Assembly (NCBI GenBank): GCA_030642425.1
Contig: DAOWNU010000086.1
Location: 1-7,629 of the forward strand
Source: a bacterium
Lineage (GTDB): Bacteria; UBP14; UBA6098
Reading direction: 5' to 3'
DNA: 7,629 bases
The notes under the pieces are model-generated. The model was not told the DNA's origin. It did no database searches and worked only from the letters and a program-made list of their open reading frames with translations. How positions within the stretch are numbered: the first letter of the stretch is position 1; every line of letters begins with the position of its first letter. Positions 1-6,062 of this stretch are shown here, in pieces. The translations under genes were made by a program, and so were the position numbers.

Positions 1-33
1 GACCGGCCTCAACCGCCTCCGGCGGATTCGGCG

Positions 34-1584
34 TCATTTCAGATATACGATTCTCTTCGTCGATTCGCAATCCCCGATTGTCGCGCGGACGAGATATATT
101 CCGCTGCCGATGGATTCGTCGGGCTGCCAGACAAATCCCCTCATCCGTCCTTCGGACACCTTCTCCCATAGGGAGAAGGAAACACCTCCCTCTCCCTCCG
201 GGAGAGGGACCGAGGGTGAGGGGCGATAAACGATTCGCCCGTTTATATCAAATATCTCCACGCGGGAGGGTCTCAGACCCTCCCCTACGGAAATCGTCAC
301 CGACGAATTAAACGGATTAGGATAGGCGTAGATTGCGTATTCTGAAGGGATAGCTTCTCGTTCATTGATACTTTCAGTTGTATCGACAATCAAATCCGAT
401 GAATCAGGAAATCCATGTCCCCAGAAAAAAGCCTCTCGTCCAGTTGTTTCATCCCAGTATTCAACGAGAAACCAGAAATAATCGGGGCCGGATTTTTCAG
501 CGGTCAATGGCCAACTATAGGGATAGGGTGTTCCGTATCTTCCAGAGCTATCGGCGTATATAAATGAGGATATCAATGTATCGCGACTTATAATAAGCGC
601 CCAGTCGATCCTGTTTTCAACAGTATCAATTTTCACATAAAACGGCTCCTGACCGCTATCGGCTGGAAGCTCATAAAGCAGTTCTCTTGAATAATTCAAC
701 AAATCGAAAGAATATACGCAGTAGTCTCTTGATATGACATACATAAGTCTTGAACTGCCGTCTATTATTATAGGCCTAACATAGCTGCAACCTTCCAAAT
801 CAACGGGAAAAGCTTGCATTAAGCTACCTACACTATCTAACGGTTCTCCTCTATAGGTGTATTTGTAATAGAAAGAATCGATATCATCCCATGGACAAAA
901 GAGTTTGCATACAACTACCGACGTATCAGCCGTTAATCGTTTCGCCATAAGGCCGCTAATACTTAACCCCGGCGGCCAAAACCAAGTTATCGGTTCAAAC
1001 GGCGGTTCGTAGAAAAGGTCTAAAACTAAAATTCTTGGTGGCCACCCTAACTCGGCCATACAAAAAATCAAATCTTGAGAATCCGGATTGCAAGAAGAAG
1101 TAATATCCATGTATTCAAACGCTACCGAATGAATTGGACATGGATACGGAACGATTTCAAAAGTGAAATCGCCGTCTTCGTAGCGAATCATACCGAATTT
1201 TCCTTCTTCCTTAAACCACACAGGAGTCATAAAAGTTCCGTGATTATCATAACAAAGGTTTTCGCCAAATTCGATGTTCTCGTTTAAGCTCATCGAATCG
1301 TAATATAAGATTTCACTTGGATAAAGAGTATCATGATAAATTTTCCCTACTCGGAGTCTTACCCTTGAGTGAACATCTATTTTTTCTGCCAATAAATATA
1401 GCAATGTGTCGTTTCCTAAATTAACAGGCGGAATTAAAGCCGCATCCCATATTAACCATGGAGTATCGCAATCTTCGTAAATATAATCGAACTCGTAAAT
1501 CGGTTCGGCCCATTCGGCGAAAAGGCTTCCGGTTAAAGCGAGAACAACAAGCAACCACATAATTATCGCACAGCTTCGTTTCAT
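34..1584 (-). CDS. Secreted protein of unknown function with Por-type (type IX secretion) C-terminal sorting domain
   Basis: This 516-residue protein begins with a clear signal peptide: MKRS, a hydrophobic stretch IIMWLLVVLALTG, then cleavage probably after SLFA. I do not recognise the body (about 25-415). It is rich in aromatic and acidic residues with many short predicted strands, which would fit a beta-rich exported protein. The last 96 residues, from YPNPFNSS (421), resemble the Por secretion tail (TIGR04183 type), with EIFDINGRIVYR, GSGIYLVRA and a basic end. In known systems this tail directs passage through the outer membrane by the type IX machinery and is often removed. Residues 455-483 are encoded by an inserted palindromic element and 434-441 by a second palindrome. 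I chose the ATG at 1584, preceded by GAAGGA at 4-nt spacing, over an in-frame GTG at 1596 with no good ribosome site. The central part is AT-rich compared with its neighbours. Function is unknown; secretion is fairly sure. Confidence 0.85.
   Translation of the reverse strand: MKRSCAIIMWLLVVLALTGSLFAEWAEPIYEFDYIYEDCDTPWLIWDAALIPPVNLGNDTLLYLLAEKIDVHSRVRLRVGKIYHDTLYPSEILYYDSMSLNENIEFGENLCYDNHGTFMTPVWFKEEGKFGMIRYEDGDFTFEIVPYPCPIHSVAFEYMDITSSCNPDSQDLIFCMAELGWPPRILVLDLFYEPPFEPITWFWPPGLSISGLMAKRLTADTSVVVCKLFCPWDDIDSFYYKYTYRGEPLDSVGSLMQAFPVDLEGCSYVRPIIIDGSSRLMYVISRDYCVYSFDLLNYSRELLYELPADSGQEPFYVKIDTVENRIDWALIISRDTLISSFIYADSSGRYGTPYPYSWPLTAEKSGPDYFWFLVEYWDETTGREAFFWGHGFPDSSDLIVDTTESINEREAIPSEYAIYAYPNPFNSSVTISVGEGLRPSRVEIFDINGRIVYRPSPSVPLPEGEGGVSFSLWEKVSEGRMRGFVWQPDESIGSGIYLVRATIGDCESTKRIVYLK
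137..223. repeat. 87-bp interspersed palindromic element inserted in frame in a coding region
   Basis: The element has terminal inverted repeats CCCCTCA (137-143) and TGAGGGG (217-223). Between them are three hairpins: GTCC/GGAC (147-150 and 154-157, loop TTC), CCTTCTCCC/GGGAGAAGG (159-167 and 171-179, loop ATA) and CCCTCTCCC/GGGAGAGGG (188-196 and 200-208, loop TCC). The length is exactly 29 codons, and it reads through without a stop as residues 455-483 of the secreted protein (PSPSVPLPEGEG ... EGRMRG). Its look, with purine-rich arms and 3-nt loops, recalls the widespread REP/MITE-like palindromic repeats. No protein is encoded that could move it. Presence elsewhere in this genome cannot be seen from one copy. 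Confidence 0.85.
264..284. repeat. 21-bp perfect palindrome inside the sorting-domain coding region
   Basis: Two perfect 10-bp arms, GGGAGGGTCT (264-273) and AGACCCTCCC (275-284), flank one central base. It encodes residues about 434-441 (GEGLRPSR), between the YPNPFNSS strand and the EIFDINGR strand of the Por-type tail. It lies 40 bp from the 87-bp element and has a similar purine/pyrimidine style, but no sequence in common beyond GGGAG. It may be a separate short interspersed palindrome, or a hairpin in the mRNA. Confidence 0.7.
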
Positions 1585-1637
1585 TTCATCCTTCACCTCA
1601 ATTTATCATGACTTACTATTTCCGGTTTTGAACAACA

Positions 1638-1679
1638 ACATCTCCGGCATTGCCAACCTCATCCTCGGCATTGCCGACC
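1638..1679. repeat. Two-copy 21-bp tandem repeat just after a stop codon
   Basis: Units 1638-1658 and 1659-1679 match at 17 of 21 positions and share the core GGCATTGCC. In the second unit the core forms a small palindrome, CGGCA-T-TGCCG. Read on the minus strand, the array starts 3 bp after the TAG of the fibre-like protein (1683-1685) and occupies almost half of the 98-bp spacer before the next gene. Its minus-strand translation would be of the VGNAEDEVGNAGD type, a pattern I associate with non-coding repeats rather than real protein. Confidence 0.65.
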
Positions 1680-1682
1680 GAC

Positions 1683-2900
1683 CTACGACTTATAGACCAC
1701 GAAGTGGAAGGCGCTCTGCACGTTATCTCCCGCCAGATTATACATATAAACGATCAGTTTGCCGCTTTCGCTGCCCGTTTTCGTGTAGACGGCCTCGTAC
1801 GAAGACCTGCAAACCGTGATTACCGTTGTATAGAATGCATATTGGTAAATCTCGCCCTCGATAGTGATCTCATATTGGTGGTTCAACGAGTCCCACTCGG
1901 CCGTTACGTTGTCGGTGCCGCTTAACAGATTGCCGTCCGTAAAGACCGTTCCGTAGGCAATCGCGGTTGCGGGGCTGGAATGGCGGGTGGTGTAGAATTC
2001 GCCCACTGTTGTGATGTCCTCTTGCGCATTAATTTCACCGCCAACATCGAGTTTCGATAACGGTGAGGACACTCCGAGGCCGATATTCCCGGCGGAATCG
2101 ATCACGACCGGATATGCGCCGGTTTCGCAATTGTAAATCGACAAACGACCCGCCAACGCGCCGGAGGAAATCTCCCACGCCTGCGGGGTAAATTTTGAAA
2201 GCCTGATTGTAGGTTGTGCGGCCCATATTTCGAGGCCGTTGTGACCGATTGCATGGATGCCCAATTTCATTGTCGAAAAGCTGGAGCCGATCCCGATATT
2301 GCCGGACGTGTCCTGATAAATGTCCGCGCTCGAAAGGCTGTCGGAACTCGCCCACAGCGCGACCTGTCCGGCGGTTCCCGCGCCGGAGATGCCCGCGCCG
2401 GTGAGGTCTTCTTCGGGTTGCCATGTTGTATCGCCCCCGTTCCATTTGAGAACCTGCCCATCGGAAGCGCCCATATCGTCGAGCATGTCCGCTGTCAGCG
2501 CTCTCACGGCTATTCCCGATGTCATTGCGCGATTGGCGTCGTTCGCCCGAAGCGCATACGGGCTTGCGCCGAGCCTGTATCGCGGCGACATAATAACGGT
2601 GCCGTCCACAACGATTTCAATCCAGTATTGGTCGGCGAAATCGACCGAAAACGGAGTTATCGAGCCAAGCTCGACCTTGTAAATTGCAGACGAGTCGAGA
2701 GTTACGGCGTGGGTCTCCTCCCAGAGAAGCGAGTCGCCGGTTTCCGTGAAAAACATCCGGAAGGTAACATCGTGCGACCCGACTACCGGTTCACCGGTGG
2801 TTTCGTGTGTAAGCCTGCCCTGATACGAAATAATTTCCGGGACATCGGCGAAAGCGATTGCAACAATCACGCAAACGAAAATTGCCAAACGGATTCTCAT
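1683..2900 (-). CDS. Exported fibre-like surface protein with GNIGIG / SKLDVGG repeats
   Basis: This 405-residue protein has a signal peptide (MRIRLAIFVCVIVAIAFA, cleavage near 18-19). An N-terminal beta-type domain follows (about 20-118): SYQGRLTHETTGEPVVG, TFRMFF, LLWEET, RYRLGASPYALRAN. This arrangement is typical of large secreted proteins of FCB-group bacteria. The middle carries motifs shared with phage tail fibres and bacterial adhesins: GQVLKWNGGDTTWQPEE (148-164), then GNIGIG (200-205) and GNIGLGVSSPLSKLDVGG (271-288). The C-terminal ~100 residues are a beta-rich domain I do not recognise. There is no S74 chaperone/peptidase ending and no YPNP sorting tail. The start at 2900 has AAGGAG at 5-nt spacing and is followed directly by the signal peptide. 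An open frame continues upstream to 3116, but those 72 codons read through repeat DNA and hide the signal peptide, so I reject that longer form. It is probably a cell-surface or appendage component; partner unknown. Confidence 0.85.
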   Translation of the reverse strand: MRIRLAIFVCVIVAIAFADVPEIISYQGRLTHETTGEPVVGSHDVTFRMFFTETGDSLLWEETHAVTLDSSAIYKVELGSITPFSVDFADQYWIEIVVDGTVIMSPRYRLGASPYALRANDANRAMTSGIAVRALTADMLDDMGASDGQVLKWNGGDTTWQPEEDLTGAGISGAGTAGQVALWASSDSLSSADIYQDTSGNIGIGSSFSTMKLGIHAIGHNGLEIWAAQPTIRLSKFTPQAWEISSGALAGRLSIYNCETGAYPVVIDSAGNIGLGVSSPLSKLDVGGEINAQEDITTVGEFYTTRHSSPATAIAYGTVFTDGNLLSGTDNVTAEWDSLNHQYEITIEGEIYQYAFYTTVITVCRSSYEAVYTKTGSESGKLIVYMYNLAGDNVQSAFHFVVYKS

Positions 2901-2905
2901 TCTTT

Positions 2906-2911
2906 CTCCTT
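2906..2911 (-). promoter_or_regulatory. Ribosome-binding site that fixes the start of the fibre-like gene
   Basis: On the minus strand AAGGAG ends 5 nt before the ATG at 2900. This strong site, together with the signal peptide that begins at this ATG, decides against the longer frame that opens at 3116. Confidence 0.75.
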
Positions 2912-2966
2912 TATATATTGGTTTCACGCGCCCATTCTCCCGCGTCGTTCTATTAGGTCGATTATC

Positions 2967-2995
2967 AATATAGTATGCCATTTTGGTTTTTACAA
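2967..2995 (-). promoter_or_regulatory. Candidate sigma-70-type promoter for the fibre-like gene
   Basis: On the minus strand TTGTAA (2995-2990) is followed after 17 bp by TATATT (2972-2967), about 65 bp before the start codon at 2900. Both boxes are one or two bases off the usual consensus, and the spacing is ideal. It lies in the only spacer large enough to hold a promoter between folC and this gene, downstream of the repeat arrays. If the host uses a Bacteroidota-like sigma factor, these boxes may be coincidental. Confidence 0.4.
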
Positions 2996-3018
2996 GGATA
3001 TTGTTTCCGCGTCTCACC

Positions 3019-3080
3019 ACCCCGTGGATTCCCGTTTTCACGGGAATGACAAAAGGAGGTGCGGGAATGACAATATGGGG
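3019..3080. repeat. Hairpin repeat of the 'VIPVKTGIH' type plus a partial second copy
   Basis: The arms ATTCCCGT (3028-3035) and ACGGGAAT (3040-3047) form an 8-bp stem with a 4-nt loop. The motif CGGGAATGACAA at the end of the hairpin recurs at 3062-3073, so a second, partial unit follows. Read on the minus strand the unit gives VIPVKTGIH, a peptide well known as a false translation of an intergenic repeat found in many bacterial genomes. It lies between folC and the fibre-like gene. There is no T-run after the stem, so I do not call it an intrinsic terminator. Confidence 0.75.
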
Positions 3081-3090
3081 TTGCGCGGCC

Positions 3091-3160
3091 TTTGACATTT
3101 GAGCTTTGAGCTTCATTTGACATTTGGACTTTGGATTTTGAGCTTCATTTGGCCTTTGTC
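3091..3160. repeat. Low-complexity array of TTTGACATTTG / TTTGAGCTTCATTTG units after folC
   Basis: TTTGACATTTG occurs at 3091-3101 and 3116-3126. A 15-bp unit, TTTGAGCTTCATTTG, occurs exactly at 3105-3119 and 3137-3151. Degenerate versions (CATTTGG, CTTTGG, CTTTGTCATTT) fill the rest. The array runs up to the folC stop codon (3163-3165) and may include its last bases. Repeats of this style are seen between genes in several uncultured bacterial lineages; their role is not known to me. Confidence 0.7.
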
Positions 3161-3162
3161 AT

Positions 3163-4485
3163 TTAAGTTTCGAGCCTCAAAACCTCTCCCACCAGATAAA
3201 GGCTGCCGGTAACAACTATCAAGTCGCCGCTGCGGGATAATTTTCTCGCAAGTCGAATCGCATCGGCGGTGTTTGGAGTTTCATAAATAGCTATGTCGTC
3301 GAAATCCGCCATCGATTTCAAAAAGGAAGTGTCGGCGGCGCGGGGCCAGTCGAAACGCGTCAGAACTATCGAATCGGCGAAGCGGCGCACGATTTTCAGC
3401 ATCCCGCGAATATCCTTGTCCCTGTTCGTCGCGAACACACACACGATCCTTTTCTCCGGCCAAATCTTTTCGATAGATTCGCCGAGCCTTTCGAGAGACA
3501 TCGGGCTGTGGGCGCCGTCAACGAGGATTTCCGGAAAACCCGCCAACATTTGCATTCTTCCGGGCCAGACCACACAGCGAAGGCCGTCGCGAACGGTTTT
3601 TTCCGAAATATCGAATCCGCTGTCGCGCAGCGCAAGAGTAGTTGCGACAGCTGTCGCCCCGTTTTCCGCCTGAAATTCGCCCAGCAGAGGCAGATATAGC
3701 TTTTGCAATCGGCTATCCGGCAACCGGATCGAGAAAACGGTGCCCCTCGAATCGATTTCGACTCCCTCGAGAACGCAATCGACACCAATTTCCGTGATTT
3801 TTCCAGTGCCCGTTTTGCGTGCGCGTTCGCGAAGAATTTTCCTCGCTTCCGGCCCTTGCACGCCGAGAACGACCGGCACATCCCTTTGGAAAATCCCCGC
3901 CTTTCCAGAGGCGATCTCCCCAATCGTGTTACCGAGTATGTTCGTGTGGTCGAGACCGATAGTCGTGATAACGGTTATTTCCGGGCGCATGACGTTCGTG
4001 GCGTCGAGGTAGCCGCCGAGGCCCGCCTCGACAATCGCAATATCGACATTAATTTCCGCGAATATGCGAAAGGCGGCGGCGGTGAGAATCTCGAAAACCG
4101 TCCGGTAGTTCTTGCCTTTGCCCTCTTCTCTGGCGAGGGCGGCGATTTCCTCGATATGCGGCGCGAAGATTTCCGCGGACACCGGCTCGCCGTCGATTCG
4201 AATGCGCTCGCGCACATCGACAAGATGCGGAGAGGTGAACAGCCCGGTTCGGTATCCGCCGCTTCGCAATATCGATTCGACCATCGCGGCTGTCGAGCCT
4301 TTGCCCTTGGAACCCGCAATATGCACGGTCGGATATGCGAGCTGCGGGTTGCCCAAAATGTCGAGCGAACCGCGAAATTGACCGAGATCGTAACGGCAGG
4401 TATTAAACGGGGCGGGATTTGTCAGGCGTTCGTAATCCAGAAAGGAGTATAGCTGCTCGAGTGCCTTTTCGAAGCGCGTTTTCAA
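3163..4485 (-). CDS. folC: Bifunctional dihydrofolate synthase / folylpolyglutamate synthase
   Basis: FolC is a cytoplasmic Mur-ligase-type enzyme. It uses ATP to join glutamate to dihydropteroate and then extends the glutamate tail of folates. At 440 residues it has the usual length. Visible motifs are the P-loop GSKGKGST (58-65), SPHLVDVRERI (85-95), EAGLGGYLDATN (153-164), IGLDHTNILGNTIGEIASGKAGI (176-198, whose lysine K195 fits the carbamylated metal-site lysine), WPGRMQ (307-312) and LVDGAHSP (321-328). Two positions differ from the forms I know best: GLGGY where GLGGR is common, and AHSP where AHNP is common. The start is an uncommon TTG, preceded by AAGGA at 8-nt spacing inside the end of the permease gene; no in-frame ATG gives the conserved N terminus. 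It is the last gene of the coupled run. Whether both activities are present cannot be told from sequence. Confidence 0.95.
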   Translation of the reverse strand: MKTRFEKALEQLYSFLDYERLTNPAPFNTCRYDLGQFRGSLDILGNPQLAYPTVHIAGSKGKGSTAAMVESILRSGGYRTGLFTSPHLVDVRERIRIDGEPVSAEIFAPHIEEIAALAREEGKGKNYRTVFEILTAAAFRIFAEINVDIAIVEAGLGGYLDATNVMRPEITVITTIGLDHTNILGNTIGEIASGKAGIFQRDVPVVLGVQGPEARKILRERARKTGTGKITEIGVDCVLEGVEIDSRGTVFSIRLPDSRLQKLYLPLLGEFQAENGATAVATTLALRDSGFDISEKTVRDGLRCVVWPGRMQMLAGFPEILVDGAHSPMSLERLGESIEKIWPEKRIVCVFATNRDKDIRGMLKIVRRFADSIVLTRFDWPRAADTSFLKSMADFDDIAIYETPNTADAIRLARKLSRSGDLIVVTGSLYLVGEVLRLET

Positions 4486-4489
4486 AATG

Positions 4490-5293
4490 TCATTCCTTGC
4501 TGGATTTCAGAATACCGATCACGAAGAATATTATAGAAAGGACGATGACAATCGTTGCCCCAGAGGGGATATTTAAATAATAAGACAAAAACAGCCCCGC
4601 AATCGAGGACAGGACGCCGACTATTATCGAAATAACAAAAAGGCCGATATAACTTCGCCCGATAAAAAGTGCCACCGTTCCCGGGATCACCAGCATGGCC
4701 GTAACAAGAATTATGCCCACAACCTGCACCGAGGCTATCACCGCGAGAGCTATACAGACCATCAGCCCGATCTGGATCGGGAAAACCGGCACGCCATAGA
4801 CCCCGGCGATACTCTCGTCGAAGACATAAAACTGGAGTTCCTTGAAAAACAGGATCACATAAAGCCCGCCCAGAATGGTCACGATTAGAAGCACAAGCAG
4901 ATCGGTTCTCGTGACCATAAGAATATTGCCGAACAGGTAACTTATGATACTGCCCGTGTATCCGGCGGACATCGACAGGAACACGATACCGAGCGCCATG
5001 CTGAGCGCGAGCAAAATTCCGATTAGGGCGTCGCGCGGGATAGCTTTCCTGCGGGAGATGAACGACACGCCGAGCGCCATCGCCACCGCGAAAATTGCGG
5101 CGGGTATCCGGGGGGTTATTCCAAGCAAAAGGCCGAGCGCCACGCCACCGAAAGCGGCATGAGATATGCCCTGACCGATAAAGGCCATCCGCTTGATTAC
5201 CACGAATACCGAGAGCAGGCCGCAAATCGCGCCGGCAAACACTCCAGCGAGAAGCGCCCTCTGGAAAAAGCCGTATGTCAGCGGCTCAATCAT
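4490..5293 (-). CDS. znuB: Zinc/manganese ABC transporter permease (ABC-3 family)
   Basis: This integral membrane channel subunit moves the metal delivered by the binding protein across the inner membrane. The 267 residues are almost wholly hydrophobic, with about eight membrane segments. Family features include FVVIKRMAFIGQGISHAAFGG (30-50), FGNILMVTRTDL (121-132), DESIAGVYGVP (159-169), VVGIILVTAMLVIPGTVAL (191-209) and NIPSGATIVI near the end (241-250). I chose the ATG at 5293, giving MIEPLTYGFFQRAL, typical of the family; it overlaps the ATPase stop as ATGATTGA. A GTG at 5308 would add five residues and has no better ribosome site. Four bases separate its stop from the folC TTG, and its last codons hold the folC ribosome site. 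The family carries Zn, Mn or Fe; zinc is the most usual assignment, but sequence alone does not settle it. Confidence 0.93.
   Translation of the reverse strand: MIEPLTYGFFQRALLAGVFAGAICGLLSVFVVIKRMAFIGQGISHAAFGGVALGLLLGITPRIPAAIFAVAMALGVSFISRRKAIPRDALIGILLALSMALGIVFLSMSAGYTGSIISYLFGNILMVTRTDLLVLLIVTILGGLYVILFFKELQFYVFDESIAGVYGVPVFPIQIGLMVCIALAVIASVQVVGIILVTAMLVIPGTVALFIGRSYIGLFVISIIVGVLSSIAGLFLSYYLNIPSGATIVIVLSIIFFVIGILKSSKE
4494..4498 (-). promoter_or_regulatory. Ribosome-binding site for folC inside the permease gene
   Basis: AAGGA on the minus strand lies within the last codons of the permease gene, 8 nt before the TTG at 4485. It supports this rare start codon and suggests translational coupling of the two genes. 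Confidence 0.6.
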
Positions 5294-6062
5294 GGGTGTC
5301 CAGAACACGTTTTGGCAGATTGTGGATTAGAAGCGAGCATTCATTACCGTAAATTTTCTCGATATCGCCCTCGGCCAGAGCGGAAGGTTTATCGTGGAAA
5401 TGCAGCTTGCGATTGATGCAGGCGATATAATCCGCGTGCCGCGTGATAACGCCTATATCGTGGCTGACGAGTATTATTCCGATGTCCATTTCGTCGCGGA
5501 TCCGCGCCAGAAGGTCCATAAAATGCTCCGAGGCCTCCATATCTACACCGGCGTCCGGTTCGTCGAGAAGCAGGATTTTCGGGCGAACCGCGAGCGCCCT
5601 CGCGATAAGTATTCTCTGCATTTCGCCACCGCTTACCTCCCCGATAAGCCGGTTCTTCAAGTATCCCCCATCGACTTGCTCCAGCGAATCCAGCGCGATC
5701 TTGCGGTCTTCGCGGGTCGGTCTTTTCAGAAGGCCGATCTCGCCGAAACGCGCCATCAAAACGGTTTGAAGCGCTGTCAATGGCACCTTCCTGTCGAATT
5801 CGCGGCGCTGCGGAAGATAGCCGATCCGGAAACCGGAAGCGAACGCCTTCTTTATGGGCATCCCGCCAATAAGCGCCGTTCCGCTGTCCGGGGCGATTTC
5901 ATCAATAATCACCCGTAAGAGGGTCGTCTTACCGGAGCCGTTCGGGCCTATCAATCCGAGAAGGGTTTTCTCCCTCAATTGCAGGCTGACCGAATCCAGA
6001 ATGAGCCGCGAGCCGCGATACAGCGTAACGTTGGAAACATCTATTAACGGGCTATTCGGCAT
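5286..6062 (-). CDS. znuC: Zinc/manganese ABC transporter ATP-binding protein
   Basis: This cytoplasmic ATPase powers the metal importer. At 258 residues it contains every part of a working ABC domain: Walker A GPNGSGKTT (39-47), Q-loop YLPQR (Q85), signature VSGGEMQR (143-150), Walker B ILLLDEP (163-169), D-loop AGVD (171-174) and H-loop histidine H201 (LVSHD). The signature departs from LSGGQ at two positions, a tolerated variant. The segment CINRKLHFHDKP (215-226) fits the C-terminal part of Zn/Mn transporter ATPases. I chose the ATG at 6062, which overlaps the end of the binding-protein gene by 11 bp; a GTG at 6071 is possible and would add MDS. The end overlaps the permease start by 8 bp, so the three subunits should be made in step. 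Confidence 0.94.
   Translation of the reverse strand: MPNSPLIDVSNVTLYRGSRLILDSVSLQLREKTLLGLIGPNGSGKTTLLRVIIDEIAPDSGTALIGGMPIKKAFASGFRIGYLPQRREFDRKVPLTALQTVLMARFGEIGLLKRPTREDRKIALDSLEQVDGGYLKNRLIGEVSGGEMQRILIARALAVRPKILLLDEPDAGVDMEASEHFMDLLARIRDEMDIGIILVSHDIGVITRHADYIACINRKLHFHDKPSALAEGDIEKIYGNECSLLIHNLPKRVLDTHD

Noticed and set aside
13..25. Hairpin CCGCC-TCC-GGCGG just after the secreted-protein stop, as a possible terminator
   Set aside because: The stem is only 5 bp and no T-run follows on the minus strand, so an intrinsic terminator is not supported.
137..223. 87-bp element as a break (pseudogene) of the secreted protein
   Set aside because: The length is 29 codons with no stop, and the frame continues into the conserved end of the sorting domain.
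3028..3047. 8-bp hairpin after folC as a transcription terminator
   Set aside because: No T-run on the minus strand; its sequence fits an interspersed repeat better.
2214..3095. Long plus-strand open frame opposite the fibre-like gene (293 codons)
   Set aside because: It is antisense to a well-supported gene, has no signal, motif or ribosome site, and its end runs through the intergenic hairpin repeat.
3019..3160. Possible CRISPR array
   Set aside because: Units are short, degenerate, of mixed type and without regular unique spacers; no cas gene is present.
3703..4452. Plus-strand open frame opposite folC (249 codons)
   Set aside because: A shadow of folC: the minus strand carries all the conserved FolC motifs, and this frame shows no recognisable domain.
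4482..5225. Second minus-strand frame over the permease
   Set aside because: Its translation is rich in Arg, Gly and Pro with no membrane segments, while the overlapping frame is a clear ABC-3 permease.
5394..5918. Plus-strand frame opposite the ATPase gene
   Set aside because: Antisense shadow of a complete ABC ATPase; no independent support.
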